Of a stretch of DNA of 64,000 bases, positions 36,737-45,864 are shown one piece after another. The translations under genes were made by a program, and so were the position numbers. How positions within the stretch are numbered: the stretch's first letter is position 1; every line of letters begins with the position of its first letter. The DNA comes from Gemmatimonadetes bacterium bin94 (GTDB taxonomy: Bacteria; Gemmatimonadota; Gemmatimonadetes; Longimicrobiales; Gaopeijiaceae), in the NCBI GenBank assembly GCA_002238865.1, contig MPNE01000002.1, positions 177,137-241,136 on the forward strand, in the 5' to 3' direction. The notes under the pieces were generated by a model. The model did no database searches and was not told where the DNA came from. It worked only from the letters and a program-made list of their open reading frames with translations.

Positions 36737-39715
36737 CTAGAATCTGGTCCTGAAGGAAACCACGAATTGCCTCGGTTGTGGTACGCCGAGGAAGGGCGAG
36801 GTGCTGAAGTCGTCTCCGCCACGATACTGCTGGTTGGGGTCGGGGCAGTGACAATCGTCCCACCAGTGGACGTTGTAGCCCGCCAGTGTGAGGGACGAAC
36901 GGCCCAGGCCAATGGCGCCCATCAGGTCTGCGGGCAGCGCATAGTTGATGGACACTTCCTGCAGACGGATATGATCCCGCTTGTCCATCGGGTAGAGGAG
37001 CCTGAAGCGGTCCAGCAGAGAATCGCTGGCCGGTGTCGCGGCACCGCCAGGCCCCAGGAGCTCGAGGTACTCGTCGTATGCCAACTGACGGACACCGTAC
37101 CCCCGGTCCGAGTTGCGCATGACCGCGCCCCACTCACCCCGGAACTGGACGCGGAACCGCAAGGACTGGCCCATCGAGAAGTCGTTGCTCAGAGACGCCA
37201 GCGTGCTCGGCTGATAATTCCCCACATACGTGTTGTAGTCCGAACGCGTATGCCTGCGCGTCGCGGGATCCCAGTTGGTGATGACACGGCTCGTTGCTTC
37301 GAAGATGGGAAGGCCTACCCAAAGGCCTCCAAGCCGCATGTATTGGTCCCAGCGCAGCAAGCTGCCGTCGTCACCGTACACCGGCAGAGAATCCGGGAAG
37401 GCCGCGTCGCCGAGGTCCAGGATCTCGTTGTGAATCCACTCGAAGTTGACACCTGTGGACCAGCGGAAGCTGCTGCGGTCCATGAGGGTGGTGTTCATCG
37501 CCACCTCGATGCCCTTGTTCAGGATCGATCCGGCGTTCTGACGCTTGGACGAGCTGAAGCCTTCACTCGGCGGCAGCGGGATACCCAGAAGGGCATTGTT
37601 GGTGGTGGCGTGCCAGTACGTCGCGTCGATGCCAATCCTGTTGTTCCACAGCCCCAACTCCAGGCCGCCTTCATATTCGATCTTTTGCTCGGGCTCGATC
37701 ACGTCGTTCCCGGGGTTGCTCGGCCGGACACCGGCGAGATCGTTCAGAACCGTGTTGGGCGTGTAGGTCTGGAACTGGTCAAACGCTCCGGGCGCCTTGC
37801 CGGCCATTCCGACCGCGGCGCGCACCTTGGCGCTGCTGATAATGCCGGGGAGCATGCCCTGGCTGAGGTTGTAGGCCACGTCGGCCTTCGGATACACCTG
37901 GAAGCCGTAGTTCTCGCCGAAAGCGCTGTTTCCGTCCATGCGCACGGCGGTGGTGAGGAAGAGGTTGTCGAAGTCGAGGCGATTCATGACGAATGCACCG
38001 AGGTTGATTTCCTCCGAGAACTGCTCTCCGCCGAAGGTCTGGGCCGCGCCGCTCACAGTCGTCACGCCCTCGCCGGCGAAGCCCCTTCCGGTGGCCATTG
38101 AACGGGACTCGATGTCCCAGTATCCCTGGCTGCCGAAGGAGAGGGTGCCGTTCAATCGGGCCGCCCAGTCCGGCAGGGTGTAGTCCAGGTTGCCGACGTA
38201 CTCGGCCGTGAAGCTGCGGGCGTTGCGGTATCCGATGTTCCGCTCACCCTGTCTGCCGATGTAGGTGTAGTTGCGGCCGAAGGGGAGGTACCGCGTCTTC
38301 TGGTCGTTCACCGCATCCAGACCGAGGGTGGCCCTGTGGGTGAAGTTCGGAAGCGGGTTGTAGTTCAGCGAAACCGAACCCGTCCACCGGTCGGCGTCCG
38401 CATAGGTGCTGATGGCCTGCGCATCGGCCACGTTCACGTCAAGGCCGCCGCCGTAGGGCTCTTCGGCCGTGGCGTTGAGGGGGTTGGTGAGCAGGGCGTT
38501 GGTGTAGATCCCGAGCCAGTTGTTCCCGGACTGGAGCGAATAGATCCGGTTCCTGACGTACCCGGAAGTCATGCCGATGGTGAGGTTCTCTCCGGCCGTC
38601 CAGTTCAGGTTGAGGCGGAGATTCGCCTTCTTCTGGTCGTTGGGCTTGATCGAGCCCTCCTCGAAGGAGAAGCCACCGGAGACGAAGTAGGTGACTGCTT
38701 CGCCGCCGCCGTCAACGGTCATGTCGTACGAGTTGACAAGCCCGTTTTCGATCAGGGTCTGGTTGGGATCCCACGCCGCCGTTCCGTCCGGTCCGTTGAA
38801 GTTGCCACGTAGCGAGGTCGGGAAGTTCTCCCGGTGCCGGTTGAACCCTGTGCGCACCGTGAGGGCGAAGTTGGCCGGGCTGTTGCTGCGGCCGCGCTTG
38901 GTGAAGATCTGGATCACTCCGCCGGACGCCTCCGAGCCGTAGAGGGTCGAGGCCGCCGGTCCCTTGAGGACCTCGACGCGATCGATCTCATCCGGGCTCA
39001 GGTCCGAAAGCCGGTCTTCTCCGGCACCGCCGCTAAAGGCGCAACAGGTGGTCGACGCGCCGGCCGAACTGCCCCACTCCGTCTGCCGGGCGTCCACACG
39101 AACACCGTCGATGTAGATGACGGGCCGCTGACCGAGGCTGAACGAGTCGGTTCCGCGTATCCGAAGCTCGCGGCCCGCGCCCACGCCACCGACCGTGCCG
39201 ATGGAGCGCACACCCGGGATGCGGCCTTCGAGGGCCTGGCCGAAGCTCGAGAGCGGGGTCACCTCGGCGACGTCGCTCACGTTCAGCGACGCGGCCGATG
39301 TACCCAGCTTGCGCCGCTCGACGGCACCGGCCGTCCCCGTGACGATGAGTTCGTCCATGGCGACAGCCGAGACTTCCAGGCCGAAGTCGACCGTGGTCGC
39401 TCCGCCCGCCGGGACGTTGACCTCTTGCGTCTGCGTGCCGTATCCGACGTAGACGGCCCTCACAGTATAGGTTCCGGCGGGAACGCCGTTGACCAGGAAA
39501 CGACCGTTGGCGTTGGTCAGCGCGCCAAGCTGCGTATCCGTGATCGAGATCTGGACGCCGTTGATCGGCTGTCCTGTGGTCGCCGCAGTGACCTGCCCGG
39601 TGACGGTTCCGTCCTGCGCGGCCACCTGGGCCGGCCAGACGAACGCCACCGTGGCCACCACGGCCAGGAGGGAGAGCGCTCTCACTCCTCTGATGGGGTT
39701 GTAGCGTTGGGTCAT
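36737..39715 (-). CDS. SusC/RagA-type TonB-dependent receptor
   Basis: A 992-residue outer-membrane receptor. After the Sec signal (ending AQVAAQ) comes a carboxypeptidase-regulatory-like domain (about 37-115; GQVTAATTGQPINGVQIS, NGRFLVNGVPAGTYTVRAVY), a TonB-box-like stretch (MDELIVTG) and the plug (SFGQALEGRIPGVRSI, RPVIYIDGVRVD, IDRVEVLKGPAASTLYGSEA, GGVIQIFTKRG). The rest is the 22-strand barrel, ending in an aromatic strand (QFVVSFRTRF). It transports a large ligand using TonB energy, with SusD as lid. The plug contains an adjacent cysteine pair (TTCCAF), which is unusual. AAGGAGAGG precedes the ATG. The two SusD genes follow directly. Confidence 0.93.
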   Translation of the reverse strand: MTQRYNPIRGVRALSLLAVVATVAFVWPAQVAAQDGTVTGQVTAATTGQPINGVQISITDTQLGALTNANGRFLVNGVPAGTYTVRAVYVGYGTQTQEVNVPAGGATTVDFGLEVSAVAMDELIVTGTAGAVERRKLGTSAASLNVSDVAEVTPLSSFGQALEGRIPGVRSIGTVGGVGAGRELRIRGTDSFSLGQRPVIYIDGVRVDARQTEWGSSAGASTTCCAFSGGAGEDRLSDLSPDEIDRVEVLKGPAASTLYGSEASGGVIQIFTKRGRSNSPANFALTVRTGFNRHRENFPTSLRGNFNGPDGTAAWDPNQTLIENGLVNSYDMTVDGGGEAVTYFVSGGFSFEEGSIKPNDQKKANLRLNLNWTAGENLTIGMTSGYVRNRIYSLQSGNNWLGIYTNALLTNPLNATAEEPYGGGLDVNVADAQAISTYADADRWTGSVSLNYNPLPNFTHRATLGLDAVNDQKTRYLPFGRNYTYIGRQGERNIGYRNARSFTAEYVGNLDYTLPDWAARLNGTLSFGSQGYWDIESRSMATGRGFAGEGVTTVSGAAQTFGGEQFSEEINLGAFVMNRLDFDNLFLTTAVRMDGNSAFGENYGFQVYPKADVAYNLSQGMLPGIISSAKVRAAVGMAGKAPGAFDQFQTYTPNTVLNDLAGVRPSNPGNDVIEPEQKIEYEGGLELGLWNNRIGIDATYWHATTNNALLGIPLPPSEGFSSSKRQNAGSILNKGIEVAMNTTLMDRSSFRWSTGVNFEWIHNEILDLGDAAFPDSLPVYGDDGSLLRWDQYMRLGGLWVGLPIFEATSRVITNWDPATRRHTRSDYNTYVGNYQPSTLASLSNDFSMGQSLRFRVQFRGEWGAVMRNSDRGYGVRQLAYDEYLELLGPGGAATPASDSLLDRFRLLYPMDKRDHIRLQEVSINYALPADLMGAIGLGRSSLTLAGYNVHWWDDCHCPDPNQQYRGGDDFSTSPFLGVPQPRQFVVSFRTRF

Positions 39716-39933
39716 GTCGCCTCTCCTTTGGAGGTTGGTGACTATGGACGGCCGACCGGCCGAGATGCCGGTCCCCGTCCGTTACCGCTAGCCTGCCACG
39801 GTAATGTCCGGTACACAGATCATCATAGTAAGGTGAGCAGGTGCCAAGCGGCAAGCAGAATCCTACGTGGGCCACCCGCCTGTCCGCAAGCGAGTTCGCC
39901 CCACCACCCTCCCCCCCTGTCTCCGCAGCCGCG

Positions 39934-40869
39934 TCAGAACACGTCGCCCAGACCCTGTTCCACGCGTTCGGCGAGGCTCGCTACGGCACTGGCGAGGACC
40001 CTCGTCCGTTCGCTCCTCAACAGGAAGGGGTTCGTTTCCGCCGCGTCGTCGCGCAGGAGCTCCAGGAACCCGAGGGAGGCGCCCTCGGCATCCTGGTAGT
40101 CCACACGCAGCAGGGGCCTCAACGTTGCAGGGACGGGATCGATGCCGTACCCCCCGATCGCGAGCTCGCCGACCCGTTGCATGAAATTCGCGAACGCTTC
40201 GTCGGGCTGGCCGCCATCGACCGGGGTCCACGACCCGGACTCGTCACGCGCCATCGTCCGCTCCCCGCCGGGCGACGTCACCCGCACCGTCGAGACCTCG
40301 CTGTCGGGGAAAAGGTGCAGAAAACGTTCCCGGAGCGCGCCCTCGCCGATCCGAAGCGGATTCACGATGTTGTTCGCCACGACGTATCCGACCCCTGTCG
40401 CGGGCTCCAGGACGTACCGATCCGGACTCCCGAAGACCGAGTCTCCCAGCGCCAGCTCCCTCTGCCCGTCGCGGAAGGTCACGGTTATGCGTTCATCCAG
40501 CTCGTCGAGGCCGAACCGCGTGATCATCTCGGGCGAGACCACACCCAGGTCGCGGATGACCCTGAGGCTCGCCAGACGCCCGACCAGCGTGTGTCCGGGC
40601 GCTCCCACCGGAAACTCCAGGGTATCCGGGTCTTCCGCGCCCTCGATCTCGATGGCCCACAGGAAGAAGCCGTCATCGTCCGACCGACGCTGAATCCGGA
40701 CATCCATGACGGGAGACAGATAGTGGACCGCGACGACATCGGTGGTGTCCCGTTCCCAGGCCAGCGGCAGCTCCCGATCCGAGTCCGGCACCGTGTCGCG
40801 GTTCCACGCCAGGAGCGCGGCCACCACCGCCACGATGAAGAGAGCGCCGTGCGCCTTCACGCCCTTCAT
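39934..40869 (-). CDS. DUF4340 domain protein, last gene of a Gld-type ABC operon
   Basis: A 311-residue protein with one N-terminal membrane segment (HGALFIVAVVAALLAW) and a DUF4340 body: strands and helices such as RFGLDELDERITVTF, ELALGDSVFGSPDRYVL, VVANNIVNPLRIGEGALRER and RLLRVD-type repeats. The ATG overlaps the GldG-like stop as ATGA. The body should face the periplasm. In many bacteria DUF4340 genes follow GldG-like genes, so it is taken as a subunit or accessory of this ABC system. Its own activity is unknown. Confidence 0.85.
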   Translation of the reverse strand: MKGVKAHGALFIVAVVAALLAWNRDTVPDSDRELPLAWERDTTDVVAVHYLSPVMDVRIQRRSDDDGFFLWAIEIEGAEDPDTLEFPVGAPGHTLVGRLASLRVIRDLGVVSPEMITRFGLDELDERITVTFRDGQRELALGDSVFGSPDRYVLEPATGVGYVVANNIVNPLRIGEGALRERFLHLFPDSEVSTVRVTSPGGERTMARDESGSWTPVDGGQPDEAFANFMQRVGELAIGGYGIDPVPATLRPLLRVDYQDAEGASLGFLELLRDDAAETNPFLLRSERTRVLASAVASLAERVEQGLGDVF

Positions 40870-42758
40870 GCCGCCTCCACCTTGCCCCGCCGGCCATACA
40901 GGTTGGCGACGCCCAGGCCGAGGACCAGTGCCGGCGCCCCGAAAATGATCGCGTAGAACCACACGACGTTCTCGGAGCGGGTGTGGACGATCGGTACGTC
41001 TTCCTCGGACACGACCTCTCCCGAAAAGGCCTCCTCCTGGCCCAGCCAGCGGATCCCGTCGCCTACCAGAGACGCCTGCAACTGCGAACTGGTGAGGATC
41101 GCGTCCTCGAAGATCTGCGCGTCCGCGTACACGAGCGCGCGCATGGAAGCGGTGTCCCCGACCCGCTCGATGGCGGCCGCCAACCCATGGCTCTCGCGCA
41201 CCTCGGTGTCTTCGTCGAAGCGGAAGTTCCCGTTCAGGTCCAGATAGCTGGACCGGTACGAGTTGATGGTCAGCGTGGTGCGCAGCCCTTCCACGTCTTC
41301 CGCCACGCGGATCCTTCCGGGGCCGATCATGACGATGCCCTGATTGACCCCGCGCCGACTCGCCGTCGTGACGGACGGGTGCGTCGAGAAGCGATTGGTG
41401 ATGATCCACTGCCGGTCGCTGATGGTATTGGTCACCGTCACATGGACTTCGTCGTCCACCGTCATGGAGGGGTCGTGGTCGACGCCCAGACGGTCGCGGA
41501 ACTCTTCCAGGCGGAAGTCGGTGCCGGGCTCGAGAGCGACGAGCAGCGATCCGCCCCGGTCCAGGTATTCGCGGATGGCATTCTTTTCGGCTTCGAGGAA
41601 CGAGCGCTGCGGACCCAGAATCATGACCATCGCGGCGTCGTCCGGGATACGGTCCCCCAGCCCCCGCCGGACGCCGATGTCACGCACCTCGTAGTTGAGG
41701 AAGCTCAGCATGTCGCGCAGCGCTCTCGGTGGCGGTCCGTCGTCGAGTTCCGACTGACCGGGGCGCCAGAGTTCCCTCGGGTCGGGCGGCTGCTCCTCCT
41801 CGTCGCTCGCCAGGGGATCGTTCAGCTCGCCGTGACCGGTGGTGAGGTACGCCACGCGCCGTTGCCGCGTCAGCTGGAGAAGAGCCCGCTGCACATGGCT
41901 GTCCATGATCCGGAGGCGGCCGCGAGCTTCGTTCAGGTTGAGCAGGAAGCCGATCTGCTCCGTTCGGCTGTCCACGCGCAGGAAGATCTCGCCGTCGTTG
42001 CGGGCGTTGTAGTCGGCCGCGGCAACGGGATCGGCGTAGCGGTCGTACTCCTCGATCACGACGTTCCCCGTCACCCGCTCCAGTTCCCGGAGGTAGTTGA
42101 GGACCTCGTCCCTCACAGAGTTGACCTCGGGGAAGAAGACCGCGGCGGTGAGCGTCCCGTCCATGCCACGGACGATCTCCTGGACCGCTTCGCCGGGACG
42201 GGAGGTCTTGAAGTAGCTGAAGTCCGCCGTGCGGTTGAGCGCCGATGCGACGTAGCCGATCAGGACGAGTGCGGAGCCCGCGAGAGCGAGGCTGAGAATG
42301 TTCGCGGCGGTCTCCCTCACCCGCAGGGCGTCGACCTTGAGCGCCCCGGCGCTGCCACCCCTGGCCACCGCCCACTGTGCCGCCAGGACAGGCAGCAGAG
42401 AGCACGCCAGAAGTATCGGCGAGGACACGAGGAAGAACCGCTGGAAGCGCAGCTGCTCCCGAATCCCCTCGAAGTCCATCCCCAGCGCCTCGATTCCGCC
42501 ATCCGTACCCGGGAAGAAGCCGATCAGGGCAATCACGCACCCGGCGGACCCGAACGCGAACACGGCCTCGATCGAGCGCCGGTCCCCGTCAGCCTTTCGC
42601 CACGCGGCAAAGCGCGCCCCCGCCGCGGCGAGCACCGCGGCCACGCCGGCCACGATCAGGGGAAGGTTCAGCACCGCCACCCCGTCAAAGACGCGCGCGC
42701 CGGCGAAGACGGCAACGAGCCCCGCGAGGAGCAGCCAGGTTGGCCAGAAGCGGTTCAT
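40866..42758 (-). CDS. GldG-like ABC transporter auxiliary protein
   Basis: A 630-residue membrane protein. The ATG at 42758 begins at the first membrane helix; a GTG at 42821, four bases from the previous stop, would add 21 Pro/Gly-rich residues and cannot be ruled out. The N-terminal third has about five membrane helices, then a large periplasmic GldG/ABC-type-uncharacterised-transport domain (RVAYLTTGHGELND, MVMILGPQRSFLEAEKNAIREYLDRGGSLLVALEPG), and a C-terminal helix (VVWFYAIIFGAPALVLGLGVANLYGRR, in two parts). It should work with the ATPase and permease encoded upstream. Export of an envelope component is likelier than gliding itself; the substrate is not known. Confidence 0.85.
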   Translation of the reverse strand: MNRFWPTWLLLAGLVAVFAGARVFDGVAVLNLPLIVAGVAAVLAAAGARFAAWRKADGDRRSIEAVFAFGSAGCVIALIGFFPGTDGGIEALGMDFEGIREQLRFQRFFLVSSPILLACSLLPVLAAQWAVARGGSAGALKVDALRVRETAANILSLALAGSALVLIGYVASALNRTADFSYFKTSRPGEAVQEIVRGMDGTLTAAVFFPEVNSVRDEVLNYLRELERVTGNVVIEEYDRYADPVAAADYNARNDGEIFLRVDSRTEQIGFLLNLNEARGRLRIMDSHVQRALLQLTRQRRVAYLTTGHGELNDPLASDEEEQPPDPRELWRPGQSELDDGPPPRALRDMLSFLNYEVRDIGVRRGLGDRIPDDAAMVMILGPQRSFLEAEKNAIREYLDRGGSLLVALEPGTDFRLEEFRDRLGVDHDPSMTVDDEVHVTVTNTISDRQWIITNRFSTHPSVTTASRRGVNQGIVMIGPGRIRVAEDVEGLRTTLTINSYRSSYLDLNGNFRFDEDTEVRESHGLAAAIERVGDTASMRALVYADAQIFEDAILTSSQLQASLVGDGIRWLGQEEAFSGEVVSEEDVPIVHTRSENVVWFYAIIFGAPALVLGLGVANLYGRRGKVEAA

Positions 42759-42822
42759 CGCGGCCCCCGCGCCGGTCCGGTGCAAGGGACCCTCTGCGCC
42801 GCGCGGAAGCGGCAAAGGCACG

Positions 42823-43560
42823 TCATTCCCATCGCTTCGCCTCCATGACCTTGGTCGCGGCGAAGAGGAAGAAATAGGTCACCGCCAGGTAGTAGACAAC
42901 GTCCCGGATGTGCAGCAACCCCGACTGGAAGCCCGCCCAGTGGCGCCCGTGGATCGCAATCGCGGCGAAGACCCGGGACAGTGGCGGGCCGATGTTCTGG
43001 GAAAGTGGCCACAGCAGGAAGAGGGTCCCCGTGATCACCGATGCGATGGCCGCGGCGACCAGCTGGTGCCGCGTGAGTGCCGTGGCGAAGAGGCCGATGG
43101 AGAGGACCGCCCCGCCGAGGAAGGTAAGGCCCAGGTATCCGATGACGACGTGGCCGACCGCGATCTTGCCGTTCACCAGAATCAGCAGCGGCATGTACAG
43201 GGTCGCAAACGTGATCGCCGACAGGAAGGCCAGCGCCGAGAGGAACTTGCCCGCCACGATCTCCCAGTCCCGCACCGGCGAGGTGTCGAGCAGGAGCTGC
43301 GTGCCCGCCTGCCGCTCCTCCGCGATGAGACGGATGGAGAGCGCCACCGCCGCGACCGCGGTCAGGCCGCTGGCGAAATAGAGGAAGATCCCGAGCACTG
43401 CTCCCGAAAGGCGCTCCCCGGCGTCCGGGCCGAGCGCGATCGCGTAGAAGAGGATCCCGTCGAGGAGAAGCACCACCGCCGCGACGATGTACCCCATGGG
43501 GGAGCGGGTGTAGGCGCGGAATTCGCGCCGAAAGATGATCCCGGTCGCGCCCATGTTCAC
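42823..43560 (-). CDS. ABC-2 type permease, GldF-like
   Basis: A 245-residue permease with six predicted helices. The N-terminus is RREFRAYTRSPMGYIVA, typical of the ABC-2 family, with the amphipathic motif RLIAEERQAGTQLLLDTSPV between helices 2 and 3. The GTG overlaps the ATPase stop as GTGA; an ATG two codons later is also possible. It pairs with the ATPase to form the membrane core of the transporter. Confidence 0.9.
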   Translation of the reverse strand: MNMGATGIIFRREFRAYTRSPMGYIVAAVVLLLDGILFYAIALGPDAGERLSGAVLGIFLYFASGLTAVAAVALSIRLIAEERQAGTQLLLDTSPVRDWEIVAGKFLSALAFLSAITFATLYMPLLILVNGKIAVGHVVIGYLGLTFLGGAVLSIGLFATALTRHQLVAAAIASVITGTLFLLWPLSQNIGPPLSRVFAAIAIHGRHWAGFQSGLLHIRDVVYYLAVTYFFLFAATKVMEAKRWE

Positions 43561-44543
43561 GCCCTCCCCCCTCCCACCAGCCCCACGAAGACGCGCTCCA
43601 GCTCCCGCTCGGCGCGGCTCAGTGCGATCACGTCGTGGCCCGCCTCGACCAGGGCCCGGCAGACCGGCGCGCGCAGATCCGCCTGTCCCTCCACGTGGAA
43701 GGTCGCGGCACTTGCGTCTCCCATCTGGCCGGCACGGTCCGCGAGCGTCACTTCCATGACCCCGCCGACCCTGCGGATCACCGACTCTACGGCGCCGGCC
43801 CGGCTCCCGCCCGGCGCGTCGCCGGCGTCCCCGTTCCCGTCCAGCCGCACGGTCACGGCCATCCGGCGGGACTGGAACAGCCGCTCACCCAACTCGGTCT
43901 CGGTCCCCGACGCCACGATCTCGCCGGCGTTCAGGATCAGCAGCCGGTCGCACGTCTGGGAGATTTCGGGGAGGATGTGGCTCGAGATCAGGATCGTGTG
44001 GGAGTCCTTGAGCGACCGGATCATCGTACGCATTTCCATGATCTGGACCGGGTCCAGATCGTGGGTCGGCTCGTCCAGGATGAGAAGGTCGGGGTCGTGG
44101 ATGATCGCCTGTGCGACGCCGACCCGCTGCCGGTATCCCTGCGACAGGTGACGGGTCGGCACATCGTGCACCTCGGTGATGCGGGTGCGCTCCTCGACCT
44201 CCGGGATGCGGCGCTCCACCGAGTCCGTGGAGAGCCCCTTGATCCGCCCTGCGAAGTTGAGGTAGTCACCGACCGTCATGTCACCGTACACGGGAGGCAG
44301 CTCGGGCAGGTATCCCACCCGCTTCCTTACCTCGTGGGGGCTTTCGAGTACGTCGAGACCGTCGACCGTCACCGTGCCGGACGAGGGGCGGAGCCCGCAC
44401 GCGAGGATCTTGAGCAGGGTGGTCTTGCCCACGCCGTTGAGCCCCAGAAAGCCGACCGTATCGCCCTTCGCGATCTCGAAGGACACAGGTCCGAGTGCCC
44501 TTTTCTTGCCGTAGTACTTGGTGACTTCCGTCAGGTGGACCAT
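43557..44543 (-). CDS. ABC transporter ATP-binding protein, GldA-like
   Basis: A 328-residue ATPase. Walker A is FLGLNGVGKTTLLK, the signature LSQGYRQRVGVAQA, Walker B LLILDEPTHDLDP and the H-loop SSHILPE. In the D-loop region the usual Asn or Gly is His (THDLDP). After about residue 230 there is an extra C-terminal regulatory-like domain of about 95 residues, common in ABC-2 drug or lipid exporters. The second Met (44543) is taken as start; 44549 is equally open. It leads a four-gene operon with permease, GldG-like and DUF4340 proteins, joined by GTGA and ATGA overlaps. Confidence 0.92.
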   Translation of the reverse strand: MVHLTEVTKYYGKKRALGPVSFEIAKGDTVGFLGLNGVGKTTLLKILACGLRPSSGTVTVDGLDVLESPHEVRKRVGYLPELPPVYGDMTVGDYLNFAGRIKGLSTDSVERRIPEVEERTRITEVHDVPTRHLSQGYRQRVGVAQAIIHDPDLLILDEPTHDLDPVQIMEMRTMIRSLKDSHTILISSHILPEISQTCDRLLILNAGEIVASGTETELGERLFQSRRMAVTVRLDGNGDAGDAPGGSRAGAVESVIRRVGGVMEVTLADRAGQMGDASAATFHVEGQADLRAPVCRALVEAGHDVIALSRAERELERVFVGLVGGGRA

Positions 44544-44628
44544 ACGCATCCGTCAGCGGGCGAGAGAACGTTTTCCGCGACGAAAGCTAGAAGGCGCACC
44601 GGCGGGGTCAAGGCTTGGGGGCTGCTCA

Positions 44629-45864
44629 TCACAGCGACGTCAGGAAACGGACGATCGCGCGCCGGGCGTCGGCCGGCAGGGCGAGGAAGGCGTCCCGGGC
44701 CCCCGCGGCTTCCCCGCCGTGCGCCGAGACCGCCGCCGGCACATCCTCGGCTCTGCCGTCGTGCAGAAGGCGGTCGCGGTACCGAAGGCCCCAGAGGGGA
44801 GCCGTGCGAAGTTCGCCCGGGCCGGCGTCCGCCCCGCACACGTCCGCGAGCTCGGCGCCCATGTCGTGCAGGAGCAGGTCGGAGTAGGGGCGAAACGTCT
44901 GCAGGGACAGGGGGGCGGCAGCGGACGATCCGGTCCGCAGCTCCTCGCGGTGGCAGGATGTGCAGCCGATCTGGCGAAGGAGCGCGGCGCCTTGCGCGAG
45001 GGTGTCCCGGGCGGCGCCGGCCGGAGGCGCGGCGCCGGCCGGAGGCGCGAGGAAGCGGACGTACTCGGTCAGGTGGCGCAGCGTCGGCGCATCGATCTCG
45101 GGGTCGGGCATGGGGTCGGCGTCGGCGGGGACGGGAACGCCGTTGCGTGCCTCCTCGGCCGGGTGGGCCGACGTCGTAAAGCCGAGCTCGAAGCGCAGCG
45201 CGGTGTCGACGAAGTCTTCCAGCGTGGACGCGTCGCCCTTGCGGCCGAAGCGGGCCGTGCGTCCGTCGGGAAGCCGTGGCAGCCTGCCCGAGATGCCGTC
45301 GCCGTCGAGGTCGTCCGGATCGGCCCGCTCCGCCAGCACCGTGTCGGGAACGGCCTCGATCAGGCCGAGGCCAAGCAGCGACGGGGCGGTCATGAGGGCG
45401 GTGGCGGTCGCCGCCGCGGGCACCTCTTCGGGGCCCATGCCGTGCGCGACGAGGAGGTCGGTGGCGCGGCGCTGGATGTTGTCGCCGCCTTCCGCGTGGA
45501 GAAGGTCGCAGCGGCCGTCCGCAAAGCGGGTCGCCTTGAGGACGCGCACCCGCTGTGTGCCGCCGCCCCCGACGGCGGGCTGATCGTGACAGTCGCTGCA
45601 CCGTTCCTCGTTGTACAGCGGGCCGAGCCCCTCGTCCGCCGTGGCGAGGCGCTCGAAGAGGGCGCGGCCAAGGAGGAAGCGCCCGCGCTCTCCCGTGCCG
45701 AGGCCCGCCATGGCTTCGCCGGGGCCGGGGGGCGGTTCGGGTGGAGCGTCGCCGCACACGGCCAGCGCGAGACATGTCAGTGAGGGCAGGACCGCCCACC
45801 GGGCCAGGATACGGCGCCAGGGCGCTTCCGGCCCGTGAAGCGCCGATGACCGCGCGCGAGTCAC
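44629..45864 (-). CDS. Di-heme oxidoreductase (DHOR) lipoprotein, copy 2
   Basis: A 411-residue paralogue of the protein at 32870. The GTG start overlaps the stop of the parvulin gene as GTGA. A signal with a lipobox (LALAVC, about Cys37) is followed by heme sites RCSDCHD (Cys89, Cys92, His93) and GCTSCHR (Cys301, Cys304, His305). The family core (DDLDGDGISGRLPRLPDGR, RFGRKGDASTLEDF, ELGFTTSAHPAEEARNG) and the C-terminal YSDLLLHDMGAELAD match copy 1. Upstream of the second heme there is an exact 18-bp tandem duplication (45011-45046). Periplasmic electron transfer or peroxidase activity is expected from the family. Confidence 0.9.
   Translation of the reverse strand: MTRARSSALHGPEAPWRRILARWAVLPSLTCLALAVCGDAPPEPPPGPGEAMAGLGTGERGRFLLGRALFERLATADEGLGPLYNEERCSDCHDQPAVGGGGTQRVRVLKATRFADGRCDLLHAEGGDNIQRRATDLLVAHGMGPEEVPAAATATALMTAPSLLGLGLIEAVPDTVLAERADPDDLDGDGISGRLPRLPDGRTARFGRKGDASTLEDFVDTALRFELGFTTSAHPAEEARNGVPVPADADPMPDPEIDAPTLRHLTEYVRFLAPPAGAAPPAGAARDTLAQGAALLRQIGCTSCHREELRTGSSAAAPLSLQTFRPYSDLLLHDMGAELADVCGADAGPGELRTAPLWGLRYRDRLLHDGRAEDVPAAVSAHGGEAAGARDAFLALPADARRAIVRFLTSL
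45011..45046 (-). repeat. 18-bp tandem duplication inside the DHOR gene
   Basis: GCGGCGCCGGCCGGAGGC occurs twice in a row, in frame, and encodes APPAGA repeated in a linker before the second heme motif. The unit is itself highly palindromic. Copy number could vary by slipped replication without breaking the frame. Confidence 0.8.

Noticed and set aside
39716..39933. A sigma-70 promoter before SusC (TATGAT at 39822-39827 on the minus strand with TTGGCA upstream).
   Set aside because: The spacing between possible -35 boxes and TATGAT is 14 or 21 bases, both outside the normal range.
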